Source: Cricetomys ansorgei
Taxonomy: Eukaryota; Chordata; Mammalia; Rodentia; Nesomyidae
Assembly (NCBI GenBank): GCA_026225945.1
Contig: JAMJFZ010001816.1
Coordinates: 950,001 to 1,014,000 of the forward strand
Reading direction: 5' to 3'
Length of the DNA stretch: 64,000 nt
Numbering within the stretch: position 1 is the stretch's first letter; each line of letters opens with the position of its first letter. Positions 24,880 to 37,022 of the stretch are shown here, in pieces. Made by a program: the position numbers and the translations under genes. The notes below the pieces were generated by a model. That model had not been told where the DNA came from, did no database searches, and worked only from the letters and a program-made list of their open reading frames with translations.

Positions 24880-27060
24880 GGACTAAATTCATCATTTCCC
24901 CCTATGGATCCATGGTTAATCAAGGCACGCTTATCATTTTCATTAACTCACTTCAGATTCTCTCTAAAAGACAGAAAGCTTTTAGTTGTAAGGAGTAATT
25001 GGTTTTCTCTTTAAAAACCACACAGTAGTCCTTGAATAAATTAAATCCTAACTTTTATCAATTACCACATTGTCTGCTATAAACTGGTCAACAGAATTAG
25101 TTGCACAATTAGTTTTCCTGTTTCTTCCCAGCATGCTGCTATACCCATTAGACAAAATGCTTCCTTTTTTGTAATGTAGCCTCAGTCATATTCTGACATT
25201 GCTTTTTCAATAACTGCTGTTACTTTTTGAAATGCTAGCCTGTGTAACAAACAACCCTGCCAAATGGTTCTCAAATCAAATTGAATTTTACTTTTTTTCT
25301 ACTATCAATGGAAAGCAGGAACTTAGTATAAGCAAGCAGGTTTTTTGCATGAATGATTCTCTGGCCTTGGCCATCTGAAATTATTAGAAGCACTGAGAGG
25401 TGATTACAAAGTCTCCAGGGTGATGTAGGTCCTATACAAATCTTGCCCTGCAGCATTTGGTATTGCAAACCATGTTTTCTTTGAATTCACTAGCTCCAGA
25501 GGCTAGTGTAATCCATACTAACAAGTTTTTGAGAATTAATTTTTTGTTCTAATAGAGCCAATGATTTTTAACTTCATAAGTTGACTTTAGTGAAGATTTT
25601 GGATTAGCATTTCCTCATAAAATATCAAACAAAAATTTTAACTCAGCAGTAAATAATTTTAAGAAAGGATTAGCCCAATTAGTACCGCCAAGAAGCTTTT
25701 GGAAATCATTTAAGGTCTCCAAATGATCCACTCATAATTGTTAAGACTGATGGGAAATCAAGTCTGTGTGAATTACATGACCCAAATAGGAAAATGGAGG
25801 CTGAACCTCAATTTTTTTTGGAGCCACCTGAAGTCCCTATGCACTCAATTGATTAATAAACAATTATAAAGCGTCCTGAAAACAAACTCTATCCTCATGA
25901 GAAAGTAGGACACCATTCATAGAACGTATAAGATAAATGTTAAAACAGATTTTACAAGCTTGTAGAATAGCAACATTTACAAATTTTTGACAGAATAGCA
26001 CTACACTTTTCATAGCCTGAGGCAATAACCTTCCATTGATATCTCTGATAAGGCCCTTAAAAATTAGGAGAAGGCAAGCTAAAGGTAAAATGCATCAGGA
26101 TGCAATGGTATGGTAAAAAAACAAAAAAAAAATCTTGAAGATCAATCACAATAATATTATCATTCTTTGGTATGGTGGAGTCTGACAGCAGCCCAGGCTG
26201 TAATGCCCTTATGCTGTCCATGGTGTCATTTACTTGCTGAGATCTTCTAAAAGTATCCATTTGCCTGTTTTTTTTTTCTTAGTGACAAAAAGAGGTATAT
26301 TCCAAGGACTGTTAGAAGGCTCAATGTGGCCTTTTTGAAGCTTTTCTTTCATCAGGCAGGTTACTGCTTTAATTTTACCCTCTATTAAGAGCCACTGTTC
26401 TGCCCAGACTGGTTCATAAGATTTCCAGCCTATGGAATCATCTGTTAAGGGAGCAGTGGCCCCTAGGATTAATCCTGGTATCCTAGGCTCCTTTTGCCAT
26501 TTTTAATCTTAGAAATAATGGGCTCAATTCTTCCCTGAGCTTGTTTACTCAGCCCTTTTTCTGGATTGCAACTCATCTGTAACATCTGGGCTGATATCAA
26601 ATTATTGGAAGACATTAGCAATACTCCTATTTGCTGTAACACATCTCTTCCCCATAAGATAAAGGGAGAGAAGGCATGATATAAGGACAAAATGTACCTT
26701 GTTGTTCATCATCAGACTAATGCAATATCTGGGAGCTCTTAGCAACATTTGAAACTTTACCCAGTCCTACAAGGGTGAAAAGTGTAAGTCATGGGCCAAC
26801 TTTTACTCAACACAAGTCACATCAACTCCTGTATCTATAAGTCATTCGATTTCTTTTCCCTGGATTTTAAGAGTCTTTACTGGCCAAGAGTCTTTAACCT
26901 CCTGAACCCAGAAAGCTATCTCACTTGATCCAAAACTTGCAGCTCCTCACAGGTTCTGCATTACCGGTTTGCCTGAAACCCAATAAGAGAGCAACAAGCA
27001 CAATAAGGCCCAGCAGTGGCAAAGGGTATTCAGGAGACAATCCCTCATGACTTTGTCAAA
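24880..27060 (-). pseudogene. Decayed class II ERV pro-pol fragment
   Basis: Read on the minus strand, this is a retroviral protease-to-reverse-transcriptase segment broken by many stops and frameshifts. A protease-like LIDTGVDVT motif lies at about 26816-26841, preceded by a dUTPase-like/protease leader with FGSSEIAFW. Further along are SPWNIPLFVTKKK (about 26285-26330), ALQPGLLSDSTIPK and the motif-A sequence IVIDLQDFF (about 26110-26160). At the YMDD position (about 25912-25923) the frame gives Met-Asn-Gly, so both catalytic aspartates are lost. Weaker RNase H/connection-like sequence runs on to about 24,900. No flanking LTRs are seen. The motifs fit class II (beta-retrovirus-like) pol. 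It is non-functional and the outer limits are uncertain. Confidence 0.75.
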
Positions 27061-29027
27061 CTAGGGTAGACTCCTCATAGTTGTGTTAACCTGTGAGCTG
27101 TGCTCCTGAAGCTCCAATGCTGCCTGATGTTTCCCTGCATTTCTCCCAGCAGGAAGAAGAGTTTTAACCAAAGGAGTCCAATGCATGGAGGAACACCCTA
27201 CTTGTTGCTCATCAGTTCTGCATGCCCATCTCTTGTGTCTAATTGGAATGCATCATAAAATACAGCAGTGAAGCTGCAATCATTTTCACTTAAAGTAACT
27301 GCTCTTTGAGAAGAAGCAGGGTGTAGAGGAAGACAGAATGTATGATAAAAGCATAATAAAAACCTCAAAGCATGGAGGATTCCACGCTTGGGAAGTTTAC
27401 AGTCACAAAGCGTAGGTAAGCATCAAGTCAGAGTATCAAACACTGAGAGTTCTGGGTTTTGCATTTCAATGATCATACATTCAGGGATATGTGTGTAGAA
27501 TCAGTTCTCCAGCAGAGCAGCCTCTCTTTATTACCAGATATATTCAACTCAGTAAATTATCAAGATAGTGATATATAGTTATTTGTAAATACAGAATTTT
27601 TTCTCAACTTCACAAACCTCATATATGAGTCTAGATTCTTTGATTTGAAGAAATCATAAGATCTCTATGAACCTAATATGTCAGATCCAAATACAGTTGC
27701 TAGAACTTTATTCCCAACATCGACATTTAAGTAAGTACAGTAGGGCAATGCTGGTTTTTGTGGGATTGGGGAGCAGAAGTGGAGGTATTTAATCCTTGAG
27801 AATAATTCATGAATCTCTTTCCAGAGTTGCAAAAAGTAAAGAGCAAAATATAAAATGGCTCAAGTAGAAGCTGAAGAATTAAAAAGTCCAGTTCACTTAA
27901 GTCTGCTTCTACTGTCTTTAGGAACTGACTGAAACAAAAATAGGGAACCTTTAATACACTTTCATGATTGTAAGATTAAATGGCAAGAATTGATTTTTGA
28001 AAAAGTAAATAGAGATGCAATACAGGTGCTTCTGTGTAAAGGAAAAAAATAGGCTGATGGAACTCTCTAGGTACAGCTTATTGTTAGTAAACATTAACGT
28101 AGTAGGATGGGCTGAGTAATGTGGTAGTTTCTGTAAACCCCAGCAATTCAGAAGAAATTTAAATGGAAATGTTTACAGAACATGCTCAAAGATTAGATTT
28201 TACAGTGAATGAAGCATATGGGAGGAGGACACAATAACTAGATATATTCCAATATCACTCGCTGCTTTAAAGATCACAAAATAAACTAATGCTGAAATGA
28301 AAACCATGATTTCTACTTGGGAAGTCATAATAGTAAAACTATTTTGCCTAAAGACTGCACATTGCAAAGGTTCACAACTGTGCAAAGTCCTTGATTATCC
28401 ATTTCTTTTACTCAAATAAACCGAATCCATTATGTTACCTGACAAAAAGTATATACAAGTATATTTTACAAATATTATGTATATATATGTAGTGTTGGTA
28501 GCAGAAATTCTGTGTCCATCTTCATAACATGCTCCATGCTCAACTGAGTGACACAGGACTTTACTACTACAACCCTCTCCATGGAATATCTGGAGCATTT
28601 CCAGCCTTTCTGCAGAATATTGAAGGTTGACAGGAATTCACAGGTTTCAATACTTCTTTGCATATGAACAGAGTCTCTTTCCCAAGGATCCTGTTGTTCT
28701 TCTGACCTTGGTGGGACATATTTGTGAATGTGTTGCTTGATACCTTTACAAAAAGTCAATTAGAGGTGATGGTAGTAACCCTCCTTCAGCCTTCTATTTG
28801 AGTTGCAATTGCTCTGTATTCAGAATATTCAAATAGAATCCGTAAATATGTATATTTTACCATAACCTCACATTTGTAACTAATTCATAAATTCATTTTA
28901 TCCATTTTATTTAGCTATAGAAATCTAGCAAACAATAAAACAGCCCACTGAGGCCATTTTTTTGTTGTTGATGTGAATATTGTTTCAAGGCTGAAAAACT
29001 GCATTGTACACTTATTTTAGGCAAACT
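27061..29027. other. Unassigned DNA, may include the upstream ERV edge
   Basis: 27061-27330 is less AT-rich than its surroundings and may extend the antisense ERV, but I could not match it to gag. At 28395-28759 two overlapping minus-strand frames (67 and 94 codons) lie in a less AT-rich block. This could be a processed-pseudogene remnant, but no family is recognised. Confidence 0.35.
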
Positions 29028-29144
29028 TTTTAGCCCCAGCTGGTCTGGAATTTGATCTGTAGACCAAAATTAGAGGGTAGCCTCAAACTCACAAATTCAA
29101 CCTGCCTCTATCTCTTAAGTTAAAGGCATGTGTACCACACATAA
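29028..29144 (-). repeat. B1 SINE fragment
   Basis: Reversed and diverged. TAGCCCCAGCTGGTCTGGAA, GATCTGTAGACCAAAATTAG, CAACCTGCCTCTATCTCTTA and TTAAAGGCATGTGTACCACA are B1 landmarks in the right order. Confidence 0.82.
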
Positions 29145-30599
29145 CAGAAAAGCTATCTTTGTTCTATCTATTAATGTCATTTTATGTAGCATCATTCCTA
29201 GTAGGTAAATAAAGGGCCATGTACTTACTTTATTTAGTATTGTCAGAATTGAACCACATATGTGGATTTTTACAATTATATGAGTAGATCAAACAACTTT
29301 CTTTCATTGGTTCCAAATATTCAAGTACTAGCATTATAGTACTATCAAATGCGAACTACAATTTGAGGATTTGTTATGAAAGCTGTTAATTGGTATATGA
29401 TAAGAGAGAAACTGCCTTTAAAATAATCACTGGCATTTCTGTCATAAATCATCATGTCACATTCAATTCTTTCTTGATATCTTGTAAAAGAAAAATATAC
29501 ATATAAGACAATTTGTCAACAAAATCCCAAACAGTAGAGTACCATATGATGTAGAATAAAGCTGGGGAAATAACCTAGAAACTTCATTCTTGAGACTGAT
29601 TGTCAATTGTCAAATTAATCTAACTTGACTTCCAATGACAATGACTAAAATACTCTCAATGTTCAGTTCATTACCAAGTATTTCTCACTAGAGGTCTTGA
29701 TTCCTTCAAGGGAAAAAAAAATGGAGTATTTTCCCTCTTCATATTCTAAGATGATTTGATTATATATACATTATAAATAAAAGTACCATTATAAAACATG
29801 GAAAATGAAACGTAGAAAATAAAATATCTACAAAAATTAAATTATTTTATGCCAAATACCAAATGAAGAAGCACATTTTTTTCTGGGATGATTTTGTAGA
29901 TAATAAAATTTTATAGATAATAGAAATGGTGCAAGGTCAAGTTATCACAGAGAATTATGGAATTATTTCAACCTCATCATAGTGAATTGAAAAATGTGAG
30001 ATTGCTTTATACATTCATTCAAGTTTAATAGATATATTATTCTTTCTTTTTCTGACTTAAATGATTTGCCATCCCTGCATAGTATGAGGAATAGGAGATC
30101 ATGATTACACCAGTTGTTTGATGCAATATGCAAAACCTACCACAGGAAATAAGAGCAAAGCTATTTTTAAAAGAATATGGGAGTATGTAACTCCTATTCA
30201 TCTACTTTCTTCAGATGGTACACAGATTTTATATAAATTATAAAAAACAGTTCTATATATAAAAGCTGTTTGTATTTGTGGGAGGCTATTTTCTTCTCAA
30301 CTTTGTATGCTTTCTCATAGCTGCTTCATTATTAGGCAAACGAATTAAGTGTGCTCAAAGTAAGCTACATATGCTAAGTACACAATTTTTATGAAATTCT
30401 ATCCTGTTCACTACCTTTATGCTAGTGATTTTGTTTTCCCTGAGTTGGAGTAGTGGGTTCTTTTTTTTTTTTTTTGAATAAGAATTTTGTGTTAAAAATG
30501 GCATGTTGAAATGCCTGACATGAGATTTCTCAAACTGTCTTAACTGGATTTTGGCATTTAATAAGCTGTAAACTACCGAAGCTATTTGCAGATGAAGTC
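29145..30599. other. AT-rich DNA, nothing recognised
   Basis: No coding or repeat signal, apart from a T run at 30461-30475. Confidence 0.4.
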
Positions 30600-30860
30600 T
30601 CATTTTTGTCCATCAGCAGGGGGCTGGAAGCATAATTAATTGAGTGAAAGTTAAAAGACGGACAGTGCGGTTACATTTATGCAAATACTGCAGCCGAACA
30701 TCTAACACAAGAGAAAAATAGCTTGTATCCGATTGGTGATTTGGTTTTGGACCCAATTCCACAGGGTCCATTTAAATACTACAGATTGTGCATCTGACAA
30801 TTAAGACATAGTGTATTTTAATCTTAGCTGTGATGGTACGAATAGTAGGCAAAAAGTTGA
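30600..30860. promoter_or_regulatory. Candidate conserved noncoding (enhancer-like) element
   Basis: Stands out from the AT-rich background. It holds an octamer site (ATTTATGCAAAT, about 30676-30687), a reversed CCAAT box (GATTGGTGA, about 30731), a TAATTAATTGAG homeodomain-type cluster (about 30634), several CpGs (GACGGACAGTGCGG, GCCGAAC, TCCGATT), and no recognisable repeat or open frame. Single-copy DNA with this motif mix often proves conserved. That is inference without an alignment. Confidence 0.35.
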
Positions 30861-32584
30861 AGTCCGGAGAGACTGTTCTATTTCAGTTCTTCCTCGTTTT
30901 TTCTTTTAACCTCTCATGAATGTTAACATATACTTTCAAAAATCAAAAATCAAATGATGCATGTGTGTGCAACCATATGCCAGACTCTGCTGTTTGTTTC
31001 TTTTATTCATATCCCAGGCATATGTATCCTTGCACACCAAAGATTCCATTTAATTAAAGTTAGTTAAAAGCTTAGACCATAGAGATCAGGACAGCTGCTT
31101 GAGATATTAACCTGGGCGCTGTTTGGGGACAGTGGGAAGCTTTTTCTAGGAGTCTGTCTCCTATTATATATTTTGCTGGGGTTTTTTCCCAGTAGCTGTT
31201 TGCCTCAGAAGACTGCTGATTTTTCCTTAAATGGATGGGAAACATTAGGTTCCCCAAAGATCACAGGAAATTTCAAATTGAAATCGTGCTTATTCCTCAT
31301 TTGTATGTTTTTCCTCATGATGAGGATCTGCATGACTACCTTAGTGATTGACTTCTGTGGAGGCCTTTGTGGATGTGTGAGAATTGCTGGCTATTCAGTA
31401 AGACACTGCTTCCCATAGAGAAATTCCTTAAACATTCTTTGTTTTTACTTCCCATACTTTTGCTCTCCTGGCAGGTCTAGGAGGTTTTAACACTAACTTC
31501 TTCAGAGAATTTTGTAAGAGTAGAAAGTAGATTTGTTAACAAAAGAAGAAATAGTTAATGTACATGCAGCACGTGTATGTATTCTTTGAAATCACGGAAA
31601 GACAATTTTTAGAAGTTAAAAGAAATGCCTTTAAATTCAATCCTGGATATCATTAAAACATTAAAGCAGTTTTTAGCATTACTAATGATGGCTAATTTTA
31701 AAAATAAATGGAACGTATTGTTTTGGTGCTTTTAAATAGAGAATATGCATTTTAAATAAAAACCAAATTTAAAAGTTATAAAAAGATAAGAAGAATATAT
31801 AACTCTTTGTCATATTCTCCATAAAGAATTGTAAATACTTTGCTAAATTATCTGAGGAAATCTTTTGCTAAAAATCTAAGCAGATTTTTAAAATATGACA
31901 AAATGGACAAAAAGCACTTAAGTAAATATGTTCAGATGTAAGTCAGTTTTCAAATTTATCTGTGTTTCCCACATTATGTATATTTCAAATAAAATTACAG
32001 TCATGAAATAGATTATTGTATAAATCAATGTTCTTTCAATCAAGTTACATCAGTAAACAAAAATAAATATTATTTTACATACTGTAATATTTTTCTGGTC
32101 CAAATGTGCAATTTCCAAATGTGCTTTAGAAATTCAGCTTCAAGTTTGGAATATGATTATGCAATACCTAGTATTGTCAGTCACATTAAAAGTATTCCAA
32201 AAAAGTATTCCTTTTTTCAAATATATTTGCTGTCCAGTGTTTTCAATCAAACACTGGAAATATTTTTATAATTGATGTTCCAGAGAACAGAAAGCAAGTT
32301 TGATCAATAGTCTTATGGGAGACTTACTTTCATGAATTATTCATTTCACAGAGGAAAAGTACAGGGTGTCTTTGTTGGTATCAAAAATCTTTGCTTAAGA
32401 AATAAAATTGTTCACAATGTTTAAAAATCCTGATTCTAATGAAAAAACCCAGAAAAGATGCCACCTTTATTGATAATTATTTTATATATAAATTATAATT
32501 ATATGTAATTATATATTATATTATATACTATATAACATATATTTACCTTATATTCTATATCATATTATTTTTTAGTTCCCTTTT
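30861..32584. other. AT-rich DNA, no gene recognised
   Basis: Small chance frames at 31072-31257 (minus) and 31173-31418 (plus) overlap. AT-only sequence lies at 32480-32560. Confidence 0.4.
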
Positions 32585-32750
32585 ACAAAAATTTTTGAGA
32601 TTTATTTATTTTTATTATATTGTATGTTTTGCCTGCACGTACATGTCTGTGTACATGCATGCAGTATACACAGAGTCTAGAAGAGTCACTGGATCCCCTG
32701 AAACTGGAATTACAGATAGATGTGAACCTCAAAGATATATGGCTGTACTT
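32585..32750 (-). repeat. B2/B3 SINE
   Basis: Reversed copy. Landmarks are GAGATTTATTTATTTTTATT (reversed tail), GTTTTGCCTGCACGTACATG, CACTGGATCCCCTGAAACTG and GAATTACAGATAGATGTGAA. The 61-codon frame here is SINE sequence. Confidence 0.88.
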
Positions 32751-33499
32751 TCAACACCCTCAGAGATTTTTGTTTACTGAAAGAGAAAAATGAAATCTTT
32801 TTATTATTCATTTTTGTCTACTATAAGAATAAAGTTTGATTATTTGATACGTAGTCTTATCCTTATCTGATACTCAGTTTTTAAGTTACACAAGAATATG
32901 TCCCTTAATTTGGTAAATTAGCATGAGATGAACAAATATAAGAGGTAGGCCTAGAAGTGGAAAATGTTATACCTAAATGTGAAGGTATAACAACAAATTA
33001 ACAGGTGTCTGTTCACTATTATGTACGTTAGCCTAGTAATAATTATCTCTTCTTTCCTAAGCTCCATATCTTTTATAGCCACAGTTTCTTGGCACAGGTA
33101 ATAGTTGGAAGTCTATATTTCAACTTGTGAAAATGTTCTAAAGTCCAATCAGAAAGTGGTTGGATACTCTCATGACACTAGTGATCAGTAGTCTTATCTT
33201 GCCAGGCCAGTCATTGTTGTGAATTTCAGGATTCGTAGCTGAGTAAGATTAGCAACTGCTTTACTCCTCCATTATAGTATAATTCAGCATTATGAAGGCT
33301 AATTAGGGATGAAACTTCCAGATGAGCACCAGCTTGAGTTCTCTGTGTTTTATGACTCAACTATGTGATATTTTCACCACCAGGGTAATACCACCTCGTT
33401 CTGGAGGATACCCAATATGACCTCATTGCCCAACAACTCCAAAAGAGGTAAGTTTTCTTAGTATGGAGCTTTTACATTTTTTATCCTATGGTAAGATAT
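32751..33499. other. Unassigned DNA
   Basis: No coding signal. AAAGAGGTAAGTTTTC at about 33441 fits a splice-donor consensus but has no matching exon context. Confidence 0.35.
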
Positions 33500-33628
33500 C
33501 TTGCCCCTTTTAAATTATTTTAATATATATGTGTGTTGTTGGCTATGAGTTTGCTACATGTTGTCTTTATTATGTTTAGATATGTCTGCTGTCTCGCTAC
33601 ATTCTCCAGAAATTTTATCAGAAGGAAT
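33500..33628 (-). repeat. L1 ORF2 fragment, opposite orientation
   Basis: GTTGGCTATGAGTTTGCTAC, TTATTATGTTTAGATATGTC and TTTTATCAGAAGGAATGTTC are reversed L1 ORF2 sequence from the N-terminal part of the RT domain. They pair imperfectly with about 33722-33830 in the adjacent forward L1, forming an inverted repeat with a short spacer. This suggests a 5' inversion. Confidence 0.7.
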
Positions 33629-35090
33629 GTTCAACAAATGTAAATCAATAAATATAATCTACCACATAAAGAAATTCAAGCACAAAACCCACATGATCAT
33701 TTAACTAGATGCAGAAGAAGTGTTTGAAAAATATGACAACCTTGAAATAAGTCCCAAAGAATTTAGGGATACAGAAGACATATCTCAACATTATATATTC
33801 AATATATAGAAATCCTACAGCCTACATACTTCTAAATTAAGAAATAACTCAAAAATTTCACACTAAAATACAAAATAAGACAAGGATGTACACTCTCTAA
33901 CCTGATGTTCAGTATAGTACTTGAAATTATAGCAATTACAATGAGATAAGTGAAGAAGAAGGAAGTAGGAAAAACCATTGAAATAGGAAAGGAAGAAGTA
34001 AAGGTACTCTTATTTACAGATGATGTATTTGTATACAAAAAAGACCCTAAAAACTGCAGTAGAAAGCCCATATAGTTGATCAACACATTTAGCAAAGTAG
34101 AAGAATACAAAATTAACACATAAATTCTCTGGCTTTATTATATATAAATGAGAGACATATCAAGAAAAAATTAGAGAAATAATGTAATTCTCAATAGCCC
34201 TAAAATATATGATTGTAAATGTAACCAAAGGAGTGTTAAAATTATTTTTGCTGAAAAATTAAGACACTGAAATAGGAATTGAAGAAGATGCCAGATGATG
34301 GAAAAATCTCCTGTGATCATGAATTGATAAGAACAATACTGTGATATGACCATCCTACCAAAAGTAATACACAGATTCAGCCTAATCCCATCAAAATGCC
34401 AATAAAATATTCTTCGCATAAATAAAAAAAATCTTAAATAGCACATGGAACCACAAAAGACCCAATATAGTTAAAACAATCAAAATAATTTTAAAAATTA
34501 CTGGGTTTAAAAGCTTTCCTGATTTTTAGCTATATTACAAAGCTGTAATAATTAAAACAGCATGAGACCAGAGGGAAAGTGGCATTGATCAAAGAAATAC
34601 TATTGAAGCCTCAGATATAAGCTCATACTCCTGATATTTTGACAAAGAGGCCAACAGTTCACTTTGTAGAAAATCACTGTCAACAAATGGATCTGGCAAA
34701 TCTGGATAGCCATATGTAGAAGAGTAAGACTATATGTTATTTTTCTCCCTTCACACAAATCATCTTCAATAGATAAAGGACTTGAAAATAAGACATGATA
34801 CTGTCAATCATGTAGAAGAAAAAGGAGAATGTAAGCTTAAACTCATTGACTTGAAAAAGAAGTTTCTGAGCAAGACCACAGTAGGGTATGTGTTAATACC
34901 AATAATATGTAAACAAAATTTCATTTAACTAAAAACTCTACAGCAAAGGATACCATCATTATAGTGAAGTGGCAATCTAAATGATTTTCCAACATTTACC
35001 AGCTACACATCTGAAAGAAGGCTATCATCTAGAATATCTGAAGTACTAGAAAATTAAACTTTAAGAAGATAATCATAGTATGTATAAGAA
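33629..35090 (+). pseudogene. L1 ORF2 (reverse transcriptase) remnant
   Basis: Forward L1 ORF2 sequence starting near AATATAATCTACCACATAAA and continuing through the RT domain. The RT active-site box reads Phe-Thr-Asp-Asp (34013-34024) followed by VFVYKKDPKN, close to the usual L1 F-A-D-D box. Sequence typical of the RT/C-terminal junction follows (for example GCCTAATCCCATCAAAATGC, GAGACCAGAGGGAAAGTGGC, CCAACAGTTCACTTTG). Stops and frameshifts run throughout, so it encodes nothing. It is 5'-truncated, and no L1 3' UTR or A-tail is seen at its right end. Confidence 0.85.
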
Positions 35091-35109
35091 AAGATAAAAA
35101 TAAAAATGT

Positions 35110-36315
35110 AAGACATCTGTTATCAATAAACAACTCCATGCTTGCAGCCTTCCTCCAAATATGCCTCATGCATTTGGCATCTCTGATATCCTGGGATCTT
35201 AATTGAAATTAAAGGTTGCCTTCACTGGCTGACTCAGGTGCCTCTCATGCTCTTATTACAGACTCCTGCTGCTTCAGTGGCCTCCATGGCTAGCTAGAAC
35301 TATGGTGGTAGAATCCATGACTTCAATGATAGTTCATTTTCTATATTAGCAAAATGTGCAACATGGAAATGATGCTGCTAAGCTCTACTTCCAGCTCAAA
35401 ATAGAGCTGGGACAAATCAACCAGCTTGTCTCAGCTGATATGTGCTGACAATGTGAAAATATTTCCCTATACCATTGATTTCAAGGAGCACAGAATACTG
35501 CTCATGGTTTACTTTGTTTAAGAACTCTCCTTCCAAATGAATTTGTATTTTGACTAGATGGAGCCTTCCATTGGTAAAGCCTTGTCCTCAGGACATTTTT
35601 TTCTTCTACCCCAGTAGAAGATAGTAGTTATCATTATATAGAAGATAGTAGTATCATTAATGATAGTAGTTTCTTTAACATTTGCAGATACTTTCAAACC
35701 TACTTTGTGTAATGGTTAAATTTTCTCACACTCCTTTTCAGTAAATTGCACAAGTTTCATCTTCCTATTCTACCACACAGCCTGATCTTTCTGGGCAGTA
35801 AGAAGTAGCTTTAAGGCTGTCATATATTGAAATTTTCTTGAGTGAACAAATTAGTTCTCACCTCCTTTATTAAGACTTTTGATCTCTAGATGCAGACAGA
35901 TTGCAGCCAGTTTCTTTACCAGAGTATCACATCAATTAATGGCCTCCAAGAGTTTCCTTGTTCTCCTCTGAAACTCGCTTAACTAGGCCTCATTTCTTCA
36001 CAATTTTTCCCCACTCTGGATATTCATGCCCCCACTAAACTAGCTGATTAATTGCTGCTCATTGTATTGTAGGGCCTCAATAGCCCAAACTTCTCCATCT
36101 TCTTCCCATCAACGAGTTTCAAAGGCTTATGAACCACAGTCTGTCATATTAGAGCAAAGGAGTGACTTCTTACTATCAGTTTTCTGTATTAGTTCTTATT
36201 CTGACTACTATGGCCTACTGGCTGATAAAAATTGACTTCCAGAAGGACTTTCATTTTAGCTTACACTTCAAAGGCATATAGACCACTAAGGCAGGGCAAG
36301 AAATGCTAGGCAAAG
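35110..36315. repeat. Long probable rodent interspersed repeat (unassigned)
   Basis: Continuous block with landmarks AGATGGAGCCTTCCATTGGT, GGGCAGTAAGAAGTAGCTTT, GATTGCAGCCAGTTTCTTTA and ACCACAGTCTGTCATATTAG. I associate these with a dispersed rodent repeat from pattern memory, not by copy number within this window. No open frame. The right end (36180-36315) resembles the CCAGAAGGACTTTCATTTTA part of another repeat. Confidence 0.4.
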
Positions 36316-36328
36316 CTTGACGTAACTG

Positions 36329-36460
36329 ACTCCTTATTTACTTTTTCCAGAAGAATGTAAATTTGGTAATTAACTGGATAGTAACAAAACTCTCTCAGTT
36401 ATATAAAGAATTTGAAAGGTATTAGAAATAATAAATCTATTTATAAGAAAGTACACATCA
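36329..36460 (+). repeat. Locally duplicated segment, copy A
   Basis: About 132 bp that aligns end to end with 37892-38024. Shared words include CTCAGTTATA, TTAGAAATAATAAAT and GAAAGTACACAT. Confidence 0.85.
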
Positions 36461-36907
36461 GTGTACCTGCAGTCAGGAAGTTGAGGTTGAACAATTTTCA
36501 CACTCAACTAGATATCTCTTATGCAATTATGCAATCTGGGACTACGAACCCCAGGAAAGATGGTGACCAAATTTATGATGTTTCTTCCCACTTCAATTAA
36601 CCTAATCAAAGAGATTCTTTATAAACATATCAAGAAAATTTATCTAAGGTGACTCTGGACCCTGAAAAACTGACAATATGAATCGTCACAGTAATAAATA
36701 CTGATTTAATGAAAACTTATAAGAAATTGCCAGAAAATTCAAATTTACATAAAAGTCTATAAATATCAATTTATACAAACTATGAATGAAAATAAATCTT
36801 ACCCTAAATACATATTGTGCTTAGAGGAGGAGAAAATTGTGACTTTGGAAAAGCCAAATATGCTTACTACTATACATTTTCTTTATAAGATGGGAAGCCC
36901 TTTTATT
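36461..36907. other. AT-rich DNA, nothing recognised
   Basis: Contains the end of a chance 62-codon frame (36412-36600). Confidence 0.4.
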
Positions 36908-37022
36908 AGTCTCTTTTCTTCTTAGTGTGGTCAAATATCTGACAAGAAGCAACATAAAGGGGAAAGGGCTTATTTTAGCTTACATTTTGAATGGTTAGAG
37001 TGCACTGTGACTGGGAAGGTAG
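36908..37022 (-). repeat. Dispersed rodent repeat fragment
   Basis: AGTGTGGTCAAATATCTGAC and GGGAAAGGGCTTATTTTAGC resemble the reversed end of the repeat-F type sequence. A fragment only. Confidence 0.45.

Noticed and set aside
33430..33460. Splice-donor-like GAGGTAAGT considered as an exon boundary
   Set aside because: No upstream coding frame or acceptor pairs with it. Donor matches of this quality are frequent by chance.
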